DNA from: CAVPDE01 sp964580575
GTDB lineage: Bacteria > Desulfobacterota > DSM-4660 > Desulfatiglandales > HGW-15
Length of the DNA: 18,286 bases
NCBI GenBank assembly: GCA_964580575.1
Contig: CAZOLJ010000088.1
Location: forward strand, 1 to 18,286
Direction of reading: 5' to 3'
Shown: positions 1 to 7,710 of the stretch, piece by piece
Layout of the letters: every line of letters starts with the position of its first letter
Numbering within the stretch: the first letter of the stretch is position 1
Notes under the pieces: generated by a model
What the model was told of the DNA's origin: nothing
Databases searched by the model: none
The model's input: the letters and a program-made list of their open reading frames with translations, nothing else
Position numbers and translations under genes: made by a program

Positions 1-6
1 GCCCCC

Positions 7-34
7 GGGAAAGCTTTTCCCTTGATAAAAGGGA
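7..34. other. two overlapping, mutually exclusive small hairpins upstream of the transporter operon
   Basis: Seen in sequence: GGGAAA (7-12) can pair with TTTCCC (16-21), and TCCCTT (18-23) can pair with AAGGGA (29-34). The two stems share bases 18-21, so only one can form at a time. No U-run follows, so this is not a classical terminator. It may be the tail of an upstream transcription unit or a leader structure; the function is unknown. Confidence 0.3.
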
Positions 35-61
35 GCGGTTCATGCTATTGATAATTTTTCG

Positions 62-77
62 TGGTGGACTTCCTGCT
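62..77 (+). promoter_or_regulatory. weak sigma-54-like -24/-12 candidate
   Basis: TGG at 62-64 and GC at 75-76 have the GG-N10-GC spacing of sigma-54 promoters, about 75 bases before the binding-protein start. The CAC after the first GG and the TT before GC are not conserved, so this is a weak match. Amino-acid uptake operons are often sigma-54 controlled, which is the only reason to record it. Confidence 0.18.
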
Positions 78-149
78 AATGTTTCGGGCGGGGTCCCGCT
101 GACGGGATCCCATGAAAGACAACACATAACAAGAAAGGGGGAATAGTGA

Positions 150-1163
150 ATGAAGGCTCTTAGATTGGTTGTAGCGGTTCTGTTGCTCCTTGGGACAGCC
201 GGTGCTGCTGTCGCAGGGACTTTAGATGAAGTCAAGGCAAGAGGAGTTCTCATTGTGGGCGTGAACGGCCAGGTTTTCGGGTTCGGCATGCCTGACGACA
301 AGGGCGTCTGGAAGGGTCTTGACGTGGATACCGCGAAAGCGATTGCCGCGGCGGTCTTCGGGGATGCCAACAAAGTCAAGTACGTGGCGGTCACTGCGGT
401 GCAGCGTCTGCCGGCCCTTCAATCCAAAGAGATTGACGTGCTCTGCCGAAATACCACGGCCACCCTGGTCCGGGAAACGACGAACGGATTGAACTTTGTT
501 CACGTCAACTACTATGACGGCCAGGGCTTCATGGTTCCCAAGAAGCTAAACCTCAAAAGCGCAAAACAACTGGGCGGCGCAACGGTTTGCGTTCTGCCCG
601 GAACCACGACGGAGATGAATGCCGCCGACTATTTCCGAAAGAATGGAATGACCTGGAAACCGGTGGTCATCGAGCAGAACGTAGAGTTGAACAAAGCCTT
701 CTTTGCCGGCCGGTGCGACTCGCTCACCTCGGATGTGTCTCAGTTGGCCGCTCACCGCTCGGTCGCTCCGAATCCTGATGACTATGTCATTCTGCCGGAA
801 ATCATTTCCAAAGAGCCCTTGGCCCCCGTTGTACGCCACGGCGACGATCAGTGGTACGACATCGTCAACTGGACCGTCATGGCCATGATCGAAGCGGAGG
901 AAATGGGGATCACCTCCCAGAACGTGGACGAGATGCTCAAGAGCACGGATCCGAATATCCAGCGACTTCTCGGGGTCACACCAGGCATGGGAAAGGCGCT
1001 CGGCCTTGACGAAAAATGGGCCTACAACATTATCAAGCAAGTGGGAAACTATGGCGAAATCTTTGAGCGCAACGTAGGCAAGAACACTCCCCTCAAACTG
1101 GAACGGGGCTTGAACGAACTCTGGACAAAAGGCGGGCTCATGTACGCCTTGCCGGTTCGATAA
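150..1163 (+). CDS. aapJ: general/polar L-amino-acid ABC transporter, periplasmic binding protein (AapJ-like)
   Basis: This is the solute-binding protein of an Aap/BztA-type amino-acid importer. It captures L-amino acids in the periplasm and delivers them to the two permeases encoded downstream. The 337-residue protein has a signal peptide (residues 1-22: Lys-Ala-Leu-Arg, then a hydrophobic core ending in AVA), followed by a type-II binding-protein fold (SBP_bac_3). Family-typical blocks include NTTATLVRET, VNYYDGQGFMV, GTTTEMNAADYFR, AGRCDSLTSD, ILPEIISKEPL, GDDQWYDIVNWT and IEAEEMGITSQNVDEM. Length is as expected for AapJ (about 340 residues). The ATG is preceded by AAGGGGG at 135-141, a strong ribosome binding site. 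It is first in the operon and separated from the permease by a stable hairpin. The Aap assignment is strong; the actual substrate range is inferred only. Confidence 0.93.
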   Translation: MKALRLVVAVLLLLGTAGAAVAGTLDEVKARGVLIVGVNGQVFGFGMPDDKGVWKGLDVDTAKAIAAAVFGDANKVKYVAVTAVQRLPALQSKEIDVLCRNTTATLVRETTNGLNFVHVNYYDGQGFMVPKKLNLKSAKQLGGATVCVLPGTTTEMNAADYFRKNGMTWKPVVIEQNVELNKAFFAGRCDSLTSDVSQLAAHRSVAPNPDDYVILPEIISKEPLAPVVRHGDDQWYDIVNWTVMAMIEAEEMGITSQNVDEMLKSTDPNIQRLLGVTPGMGKALGLDEKWAYNIIKQVGNYGEIFERNVGKNTPLKLERGLNELWTKGGLMYALPVR

Positions 1164-1170
1164 CTTCACG

Positions 1171-1202
1171 GTCAAGGTGCTCCTCTCTGGGGGCACCTTG
1201 AC
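1171..1202 (+). promoter_or_regulatory. stable intercistronic hairpin after the binding-protein gene
   Basis: GTCAAGGTGC (1171-1180) is perfectly complementary to GCACCTTGAC (1193-1202). One wobble and two further pairs extend the stem to about 13 bp around a six-base loop. It begins 8 bases after the aapJ stop and has no T-tract after it. Such hairpins between a binding-protein gene and its permease genes usually protect the upstream mRNA or partly attenuate transcription, so that binding protein exceeds permease; that role is inferred here. Confidence 0.6.
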
Positions 1203-1237
1203 GCATCTTCGATCCATCCCTGATTCCGGTTGAGAAA

Positions 1238-2422
1238 ATGACAGGCCTCAAGGACCGCTCCATTGTTGAAAAAGTTCCTTTCTGGCTTGATCCCAAGAAA
1301 AGGGCCATCATTTTCCAGTTCCTCTCGATCGGTGTCGTGGGGCTGATCGTCTGGTATCTCGTTTCAAACACCGTCGTCAATCTTCAGAAACAGTCCATTG
1401 CCACAGGGTTCGGTTTTCTCAAGAAAGAGGCTGCTTTTGAAATCGGGGAATCCCTGATCCCCTATTCTGCAGCCGATACCTACATCCGTGCTCTGCTGGT
1501 AGGCGCCCTGAATACGATTAAGGTCTCTTTTGTCGGCATCGTCGTCACCATTCTTCTGGGGACGATTATTGGAGTGGCAAGGCTTTCCACCAACTGGCTT
1601 GTGGCAAAGCTTTCCGCCATCTACATTGAAGTCATGCAGGACCTCCCGATTCTTCTCCAACTCGTCTTCTGGTATGCGATTTTCTACGAGAGTTTGCCTC
1701 CGCCCAGCGAGGCCCTTTGCCCGGGTGCAGGCATCTACCTTTGCAAGCGCGGAGTGGCGTTCACCGTCCCTGAAGCCCACCCGGCTCATCTCTACATGGT
1801 GATCGCATTTCTCCTCGGGTGCGTGGCCGCTCATTTCATACGGCGATGGGCAAGGAGGAGGCAGGAGAGAACCGGCCAGTATTTTCCAGTCTTTCGCGCC
1901 TCCCTGGCTCTGATCATAGGACTTCCGCTCATCGTGTGGCTTGCAGCGGGCTCCCCCATGAAAATGAACGCGCCGAAACTCACGGGCTTCAATTTCGAGG
2001 GAGGCCTGACGGTCAGCCCTGAGTTCATGGCGCTCTTGCTGGGGCTTGTCCTGTACACGTCCGCCTTTGTCGCCGAAGTGGTTCGCGCAGGAATCCAATC
2101 GGTCGGCAAAGGGCAGAGAGAGGCGGCTATGTCCATCGGCCTCAGGCCGACCCACGTTCTCAACCTGGTCATCCTGCCCCAGGCATTGCGGGTCATTGTT
2201 CCGCCTCTCACAAGCCAGATGCTCAACCTGACCAAAAACAGCTCCCTGGCTGTAGCTATAGGGTATCCGGATTTTGTTTCCGTCGCCAACACAACCATCA
2301 ACCAGACAGGCCAGTCCATCGAAGGCGTTGCCCTCATCATGGCGGTTTATCTCGTGTTCAGCCTATCGACCTCAGCCTTCATGAATTGGTACAACAAACG
2401 GGTCGCCCTCGTGGAAAGATAG
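1238..2422 (+). CDS. aapQ: amino-acid ABC transporter permease (AapQ-like)
   Basis: This is an inner-membrane permease of the polar amino-acid family (HisMQ type), one of two forming the channel of the Aap importer. It has 394 residues, close to the roughly 400 typical of AapQ/BztB, with a cytoplasmic N-terminus and a first membrane segment near 25-45. The core starts near residue 85 (RALLVGALNTIKVSFVGIVV). A long Aap-type insert around 152-255 holds extra membrane segments. The conserved EAA loop contacting the ATPase is at about 292-322: GQREAAMSIGLRP followed by ILPQALRVIVPP. The ATG lies 74 bases after the aapJ stop. Its ribosome binding site is poor, which fits weaker expression than the binding protein. 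Confidence 0.9.
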   Translation: MTGLKDRSIVEKVPFWLDPKKRAIIFQFLSIGVVGLIVWYLVSNTVVNLQKQSIATGFGFLKKEAAFEIGESLIPYSAADTYIRALLVGALNTIKVSFVGIVVTILLGTIIGVARLSTNWLVAKLSAIYIEVMQDLPILLQLVFWYAIFYESLPPPSEALCPGAGIYLCKRGVAFTVPEAHPAHLYMVIAFLLGCVAAHFIRRWARRRQERTGQYFPVFRASLALIIGLPLIVWLAAGSPMKMNAPKLTGFNFEGGLTVSPEFMALLLGLVLYTSAFVAEVVRAGIQSVGKGQREAAMSIGLRPTHVLNLVILPQALRVIVPPLTSQMLNLTKNSSLAVAIGYPDFVSVANTTINQTGQSIEGVALIMAVYLVFSLSTSAFMNWYNKRVALVER

Positions 2423-2433
2423 GCCAAGAGGTT

Positions 2434-2454
2434 AAAGGATAAAGGTCAAAGGTA
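2434..2454 (+). repeat. short heptamer array (AAAGGNN x3) between the permease genes
   Basis: Three consecutive 7-mers, AAAGGAT, AAAGGTC and AAAGGTA, fill much of the 52-bp gap between the two permease genes. The same AAAGG-type low-complexity sequence reappears at 11788-11878. Function unknown. Confidence 0.6.
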
Positions 2455-2474
2455 TACGGAAAGCAAAAGAAGAG

Positions 2475-3569
2475 ATGAACACCCTTACTAAAACCATAGA
2501 CGCCGACCACATGAGACCGCCGGTGACCAGTGTCGGCGTGATCGGGTGGATAAGGGCGAATCTCTTCAACAGCGTCTTCAACTCCATTCTCACCCTTGTC
2601 ACTCTCTTCTTCTTGTGGAACGTCCTGCCCCCGCTCATCCGCTGGGCCTTCTTGGACAGCGTCTGGATGACGAGCAGCCAGGCTTGCCAACAGGCTGCCG
2701 GAGCTTGCTGGTCCATTGTTTCTTCCAACTTTCGTTTTATTCTGTTCGGGTTTTATCCGCAGGAATTGCAGTGGCGCCCTCTCCTGGCCATGCTCATCCT
2801 CTTCGGTCTTCTCTTTTACAGCAGAGACAGGAGACACTGGAAAAAACCCCTGGGTTATGCCTGGATCACGGGACTGGTGTTGATGGGGATCCTCATGACC
2901 GGCGGCATTTTCGGGATGACGCACGTTGAAAGTACGCAGTGGAGCGGCTTGCCCCTCACCCTCCTGCTGGCAGTGTTCGGCCTGACCGCCGCGTATCCTC
3001 TGGGAGTGATTCTGGCCCTCGGCCGGCGTTCGAAAATGCCTGCCGTCAAAATCATGTCCATTCTCTATATCGAACTCATCCGCGGCGTGCCCCTGATCAG
3101 TCTTCTCTTCATGTCTTCCATCATCTTCCCCTTGTTCCTGCCTGAAGGGATTACGATCAACAAGATTTTGCGGGCCCAGGTGGCCATCATTCTTTTCACT
3201 GCGGCCTACATTGCCGAGGTGGTTCGCGGAGGGTTGCAGGGCATCTCCAGGGGTCAATATGAAGCGGCCGAGTCTTTGGGCCTGAATTACTACCTGACCA
3301 TGCGGCTGATCATTCTTCCGCAAGCTCTGAAGATCGTGATCCCGCCCTCCGTGAGTATCCTCATCTCTGCCTTCAAAGACACCTCTCTGGTGGTGATCAT
3401 TGCGCTTTTTGATATCCTCCGCACCACGCAGACCGTATTGTCCAACCCGGAGTGGATGGGATTCAGCCGTGAAGCTTATGTCTTCATCGGCCTGCTTTAC
3501 TTCCTGGGTTGTTTTTCCATGTCCAACTACAGCCGAAAGCTGGAAAAGGAACTCTCCACCGGAAGATAA
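2475..3569 (+). CDS. aapM: amino-acid ABC transporter permease (AapM-like)
   Basis: This is the second inner-membrane permease of the Aap importer, pairing with the preceding permease. It has 364 residues. An N-terminal membrane segment near 35-55 (VFNSILTLVTLFFLW) is followed by an Aap-specific region with segments near 88-115 and 128-148. The conserved permease core runs from about residue 157, and its EAA loop is at about 259-291: GQYEAAESLGLNYYL then ILPQALKIVIPP. The start chosen is the ATG preceded by a purine-rich stretch (GGAAAGCAAAAGAAGAG). A later ATG at residue 13 is possible but has no better ribosome binding site. It is third in the operon. Confidence 0.9.
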   Translation: MNTLTKTIDADHMRPPVTSVGVIGWIRANLFNSVFNSILTLVTLFFLWNVLPPLIRWAFLDSVWMTSSQACQQAAGACWSIVSSNFRFILFGFYPQELQWRPLLAMLILFGLLFYSRDRRHWKKPLGYAWITGLVLMGILMTGGIFGMTHVESTQWSGLPLTLLLAVFGLTAAYPLGVILALGRRSKMPAVKIMSILYIELIRGVPLISLLFMSSIIFPLFLPEGITINKILRAQVAIILFTAAYIAEVVRGGLQGISRGQYEAAESLGLNYYLTMRLIILPQALKIVIPPSVSILISAFKDTSLVVIIALFDILRTTQTVLSNPEWMGFSREAYVFIGLLYFLGCFSMSNYSRKLEKELSTGR

Positions 3570-3573
3570 GAGA

Positions 3574-3707
3574 ATGGAGTATTGGAGTGATGGAGTAATG
3601 TGAAGACGGGGAATGGAGTAGTGGAGTTTTGGAGTGATGTTAGAGAAAAGACATGTTGGAGTTGGTTTTCCCAATACTCCAACACTCCAGTACTCCAGCA
3701 CTCCATC
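3574..3707. repeat. octamer arrays in inverted orientation (TGGAGTNN ... ACTCCANN)
   Basis: Between the second permease and the ATPase gene, GGAGT occurs seven times on the left (3576-3665), mostly spaced 8 bases apart. Its complement ACTCC occurs four times at 8-base spacing on the right (3675-3706). The two halves can fold back on each other into a long imperfect stem. The space has no convincing gene; open frames across it are repeat translations. Confidence 0.75.
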
Positions 3708-3725
3708 ATTAGCTGAGAGGATCCT

Positions 3726-4502
<777 letters not shown>

Positions 4503-4503
4503 G

Positions 4504-5421
4504 CTAGTACCGCCGGTAAAGCCATTCACCGATAGGGAGAAGCACCGCAGCGGTTAGCGCCCCTGCAACCACATCCACAGCATAGTGATAACGGCAGTAA
4601 ACCGTGGCGAAACTCAGGGCAATCGTCGCTGCAAGGATCAGATACCGAGCTCGCAAAAGATAACGCCACGAAAGAAAGAGCACGCAAATGGCCGCTGCCA
4701 CATGGCTGCTGGGAAAGGCGCCCCCGCCGGTTTCAAAAGTCCTATAGAGGAATCCCATCCAGTGAAAGAAAGGACCCGACATCACTGAGGCCGGGAACTC
4801 CAGGGGGTAGTAAGGGAGCGACTGCTGATCCAAATACCTCGGGATCTCCATGAAAAACGCAGGCGGTCCCGCCACAGGAAGGAAGATAAAGCAGAGAAAG
4901 CACACGTAGAAAACAAAGGACAGCACGGCGAGATAATGCCAGAACTCTTCTCTTCTACTGAAGTAAAGCGCCAGACCCACCCCTGCGATCATCACATAGT
5001 ATGAAAAGTAGCTCATGTAGAAAAATTCGCTCACCAGCGGATGGGGAAAAGCATTCATGAATACTATTGCAGGCTGAAAGCCGAAGATCCGCTCTTCAAG
5101 GGCGATGAAAGCCGGATCCAGGTACCTGTCCACGAACATGAGATTCAATTGCTCAGATTCGCGGTATAGGAACAAATAGAGCATGAGCGGATAAAAGTGC
5201 CGGAAAAAGGAGAAAAACCGGTTCTTCGGCCGGCGCGCGCTCCCGACAATAAAGGCGTGGATAAGCAGGATCCCTGTGCCGTGGGCCAACAGGAAGAGCT
5301 GAAAGTGGGGGACGCGGCCGCCGTGAAAGAACAGGACCAGAATCCCCACGAGCAAGAGGTAGGCCTGAGTGACGTAATCAACAAAGCGGTAGCTCCGCGT
5401 TATGCCTGCCCACGGGGTCAT
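4504..5421 (-). CDS. PAP2/AUR1-like integral membrane phosphotransferase or lipid phosphatase, ceramide operon
   Basis: A 305-residue polytopic membrane protein of the PAP2 superfamily, closest in feel to the AUR1/inositol-phosphorylceramide-synthase branch (PAP2_3). Seen: many hydrophobic segments (about 18-33, 41-60, 76-88, 141-154, 163-183, 239-252, 258-275 and 283-299). The motif GAFPSSH is at 234-240 with catalytic-type His240, and RYHYAVD at 277-283 supplies the second His279 and Asp283. The classical first PAP2 motif (Lys-x6-Arg-Pro) is not clear, as in AUR1-like members. The start is the ATG one base after the cerR-like stop, with GAAGGGTGG upstream; 16 further in-frame codons upstream would lie inside the neighbouring gene. 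In a ceramide operon it may attach a phospho-head group to ceramide or dephosphorylate a sphingolipid. The family is well supported; the substrate is inferred. Confidence 0.8.
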   Translation of the reverse strand: MTPWAGITRSYRFVDYVTQAYLLLVGILVLFFHGGRVPHFQLFLLAHGTGILLIHAFIVGSARRPKNRFFSFFRHFYPLMLYLFLYRESEQLNLMFVDRYLDPAFIALEERIFGFQPAIVFMNAFPHPLVSEFFYMSYFSYYVMIAGVGLALYFSRREEFWHYLAVLSFVFYVCFLCFIFLPVAGPPAFFMEIPRYLDQQSLPYYPLEFPASVMSGPFFHWMGFLYRTFETGGGAFPSSHVAAAICVLFLSWRYLLRARYLILAATIALSFATVYCRYHYAVDVVAGALTAAVLLPIGEWLYRRY

Positions 5422-5422
5422 C

Positions 5423-6406
5423 CTAAAGCCACCCTTCTCCACGATACCACTCGAGTGTCCGGCTGACACCTTCCTTGAGAGAGGTTGGGGCCGTAAAGCC
5501 GAGGTCTTTCCTGATTTTTTCAGTGCTGCAAACCCAGCCGGGAGCCAGTAGTTCCGGAAGTTTCTGCCGACTCAGCATATTGGGCCGGCCCGTGGCCAGC
5601 GACAGAATCTCCTGAATCACGGAGGCAAGGTAGAGCCCCACGCGTGGGATTCGCAATCGCACCGGGCGACAGCGCAGCTGAGCGGCAATCTCCTCCATGA
5701 ACTCCTCGTCGGTGCACGGGGGATCTGCAGCCACATGAAACGTTCCGCGGGGGCGTCGCTCGTGCAGGAGGGAGCAAAGAACCGCAGCCGCCACGTCCGG
5801 CCCGTAGACCATGTGGAGATACCGTTTGGCACCCGAGACCAGAGGCATCAGACGCTGTTTCACTTTTTGAAAAACAGCCAGGAGCTCGGTGTCTCGTGGG
5901 CCGTACACCGCTGCAGGCCTCAGGATTGTCCAGGGCACGTGGCAGTACAGCCGGACCTCAGCTTCGCCAAGCCATTTGCTGCGGCCGTACACGGAAACAG
6001 GGCGCGGCTCACCCGTTTCCTCGGCTGGGCAGCCGGGGACGCCCGGCCCGCTCACCGCCAGGCTGGAAATGTAAACCAGATGCCCCACGGATTCACGGCA
6101 GGCGTTGGCAGCGGTGACCACATGACGGGTCCCTGCCTGGTTGACCCGGTAAAAGTCGGAGGAATGGAGGGCCTTGGTCTTGCCGGCGCAATGGATCACC
6201 GCTTCCACCCCGGCCATGGTCTCTTTCAGCAGGGGCACATCGTCAAGGGATCCGAAGTGGACCGTCACTGCCGCGAGGTGATGGGAAATGAAGCGCGTGT
6301 TGCTCGTTCGCTGCAGCAGGATCGAAACTTCGTGGCGGCCGGCAAGCAACGCATCCAACACGTGGCTTCCCACGAAACCGCTGGCGCCCGTCAGAAATAC
6401 CTTCAT
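5423..6406 (-). CDS. cerR: NAD(P)-dependent epimerase/dehydratase-family protein, probable ceramide reductase (CerR-like)
   Basis: A 327-residue extended short-chain dehydrogenase. Seen: the N-terminal Rossmann motif TGASGFVGS (6-14), the NNAG-type block HCAGKTKA (72-79), the catalytic serine region YISSLAVSG (112-120, Ser115) and the catalytic pair VYGRSKW (Tyr140, Lys144). ILRPAAVYGPRDTE (161-174) then leads into a substrate-binding C-terminal half. In Caulobacter a protein of this family (CerR) reduces the 3-keto group of oxidized ceramide. The neighbours here, an SPT-like and a ceramide-synthase-like gene, make that the best assignment. The start overlaps the stop of the upstream gene by four bases (ATGA), showing translational coupling. 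By sequence alone it could be any nucleotide-sugar or sterol-type epimerase; context decides. Confidence 0.72.
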   Translation of the reverse strand: MKVFLTGASGFVGSHVLDALLAGRHEVSILLQRTSNTRFISHHLAAVTVHFGSLDDVPLLKETMAGVEAVIHCAGKTKALHSSDFYRVNQAGTRHVVTAANACRESVGHLVYISSLAVSGPGVPGCPAEETGEPRPVSVYGRSKWLGEAEVRLYCHVPWTILRPAAVYGPRDTELLAVFQKVKQRLMPLVSGAKRYLHMVYGPDVAAAVLCSLLHERRPRGTFHVAADPPCTDEEFMEEIAAQLRCRPVRLRIPRVGLYLASVIQEILSLATGRPNMLSRQKLPELLAPGWVCSTEKIRKDLGFTAPTSLKEGVSRTLEWYRGEGWL

Positions 6407-7521
6407 AGGGCTTTCTCGTAGATGCGGTAGACTTTTCCTACGGTGGCTCCCATGCGTTCAAGAGGTCTGCGCATCAGCACATTGTCTTCCAGGATCCACG
6501 ACATCTCGCCTGCGTGGTAACCTTTGGGCAGTCCTTTTTCAAAGGTATCGTAGACCAAGAGGGTGTCGATCCCGCTCAGCCGGTATTCAGCCGCCACCCC
6601 CATCAGAAGGGTTCGCACTCTTCCGATGGACTTGCGGCCGAAGAGCAGGTGCAGAAATCCGAAAGGAAACAACCGGCCCTTCATCTTTTTGAGCAGCACA
6701 TTGTAGTCAGGCAGGGTCACGATAAAACCCACAGGCCGCCCCTCCTTTTCCGCAATCAAGATGATCGAGGGGTCTACGATGGACCTGAGATCCTTGGCCG
6801 TGGCCCGGAATTCCTCCTCAGTGACCGGCACGAAACCCCAGTTCTGTGACCACGCGTCATTGTAAATCCTGAAGATGGTTTCTACATCCTCTACAAAGCG
6901 CTGCATGTTGATAGGACGGACAACGACTTTCTTGCGCTCCCTGATGCGCTGACTGAAGCGCACCAGGTGGTCCGGGATATTCCCCTGGTATTCGTACTCA
7001 TAGGCAAGAAGATCTTTCGCCTTGCTGTAGCCCAGGCGGGTCATGAGATCAGGGTAATAAGGCTTGGTGTAAGGCATCATGAAGGCAGGCGGCCGATCGA
7101 ATCCCTGGACCAGAAACCCGCACTCCTCGTTGGTCGAAAAATTGAAGGGCCCCCGGATCACCTTCATGTCCCGCGCCCGCAGGGCATCCTCGGCCGCAGC
7201 CATGAGGGCCGATGCAGCCGCTTGGTCCTCGACGCACTCGAAGAACCCGAAGAAACCCGTCTTCTCACCTGCATGCCGGTTATGACGCTCGTTGATATGG
7301 CCTGTGACCCGCCCCAGGACCTTGCCCTGTTCGTTGCGGGCCAGGAAATAGACGACCTCTGTGAACTGAAAAATGGGGTTGGAGCGGCTAAAGATTTTTT
7401 TGCGTTCGTAGAGCAGGTGGGGCACAAAAAGGGGATCCTGGCCGTAGTGCCGGAGCGGGAAACGGATAAAGGCATCCATGTCCCGGCCGGATGACGCCGG
7501 TGTGACGAAGACTTGAGTCAT
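6403..7521 (-). CDS. bcerS: GNAT-fold N-acyltransferase, probable bacterial ceramide synthase (bCerS-like)
   Basis: A 372-residue protein that I recognise as the acyl-CoA N-acyltransferase family containing Caulobacter bCerS, which N-acylates the SPT product to give oxidized ceramide. Family blocks seen: FVPHLLYERKKIFSRSNPIF (32-51), RVTGHINERHN (71-81), GFFGFFE (89-95), RGPFNFSTNEECGFLVQGFD (123-142), PPAFMMPYTKPYYPDL (144-159), KAKDLLAYEYE (168-178) and NDAWSQNWGFVPVTEEEF (221-238). The start is the ATG at 7519-7521, which begins the conserved MTQVFV region and has a GGGGGCC stretch upstream. The frame stays open for 61 more codons, but those lie in spacer and a palindromic repeat and should not be annotated as protein. 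Its stop overlaps the next gene by four bases. No signal peptide or clear membrane segment is seen. Confidence 0.75.
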   Translation of the reverse strand: MTQVFVTPASSGRDMDAFIRFPLRHYGQDPLFVPHLLYERKKIFSRSNPIFQFTEVVYFLARNEQGKVLGRVTGHINERHNRHAGEKTGFFGFFECVEDQAAASALMAAAEDALRARDMKVIRGPFNFSTNEECGFLVQGFDRPPAFMMPYTKPYYPDLMTRLGYSKAKDLLAYEYEYQGNIPDHLVRFSQRIRERKKVVVRPINMQRFVEDVETIFRIYNDAWSQNWGFVPVTEEEFRATAKDLRSIVDPSIILIAEKEGRPVGFIVTLPDYNVLLKKMKGRLFPFGFLHLLFGRKSIGRVRTLLMGVAAEYRLSGIDTLLVYDTFEKGLPKGYHAGEMSWILEDNVLMRRPLERMGATVGKVYRIYEKAL

Positions 7522-7582
7522 AGAAGGCCCCCGGACCTTGCAAAAAGCACGATCTATCAGGACCCTGACAAAGACCCTGATT

Positions 7583-7710
7583 GCAGGTTGCTCAAAAACG
7601 CTCAGATACAAGGCGCCCGAAATCCCGAGGAGTGAGTCGTACAGTCCCGTACGTCGCAGCGACGAGGGGTGAGGGCAACGACGTAGATGGGCGTTTTTCA
7701 GCAACCTGCT
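7583..7710. repeat. 128-bp imperfect palindromic repeat element between spt and bcerS
   Basis: The left arm GCAGGTTGCTCAAAAACG (7583-7600) is matched by the reverse complement of CGTTTTTCAGCAACCTGC (7692-7709) with one mismatch. Weaker pairing continues inward, to about 22 of 27 positions. The interior holds smaller hairpins, for example GTAC-AGTCCC-GTAC (7639-7652) and GTCGCAGCGAC (7653-7663). I recall closely similar 'GTTGCTNAAAAACGCCCA...TGGGCGTTTTTCAGCAACCTG' sequences scattered through anaerobe genomes, so this is probably an interspersed repeat (MITE- or REP-like). Its right end overlaps the stop codon of the SPT-like gene (7709-7711). It may partly terminate spt transcription. Confidence 0.75.

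Noticed and set aside
546..2155. Long minus-strand frames (223 and 263 codons) opposite the binding-protein and first permease genes
   Set aside because: They lie antisense to well-conserved transporter genes and have shadow-type composition, with no domain or ribosome binding site.
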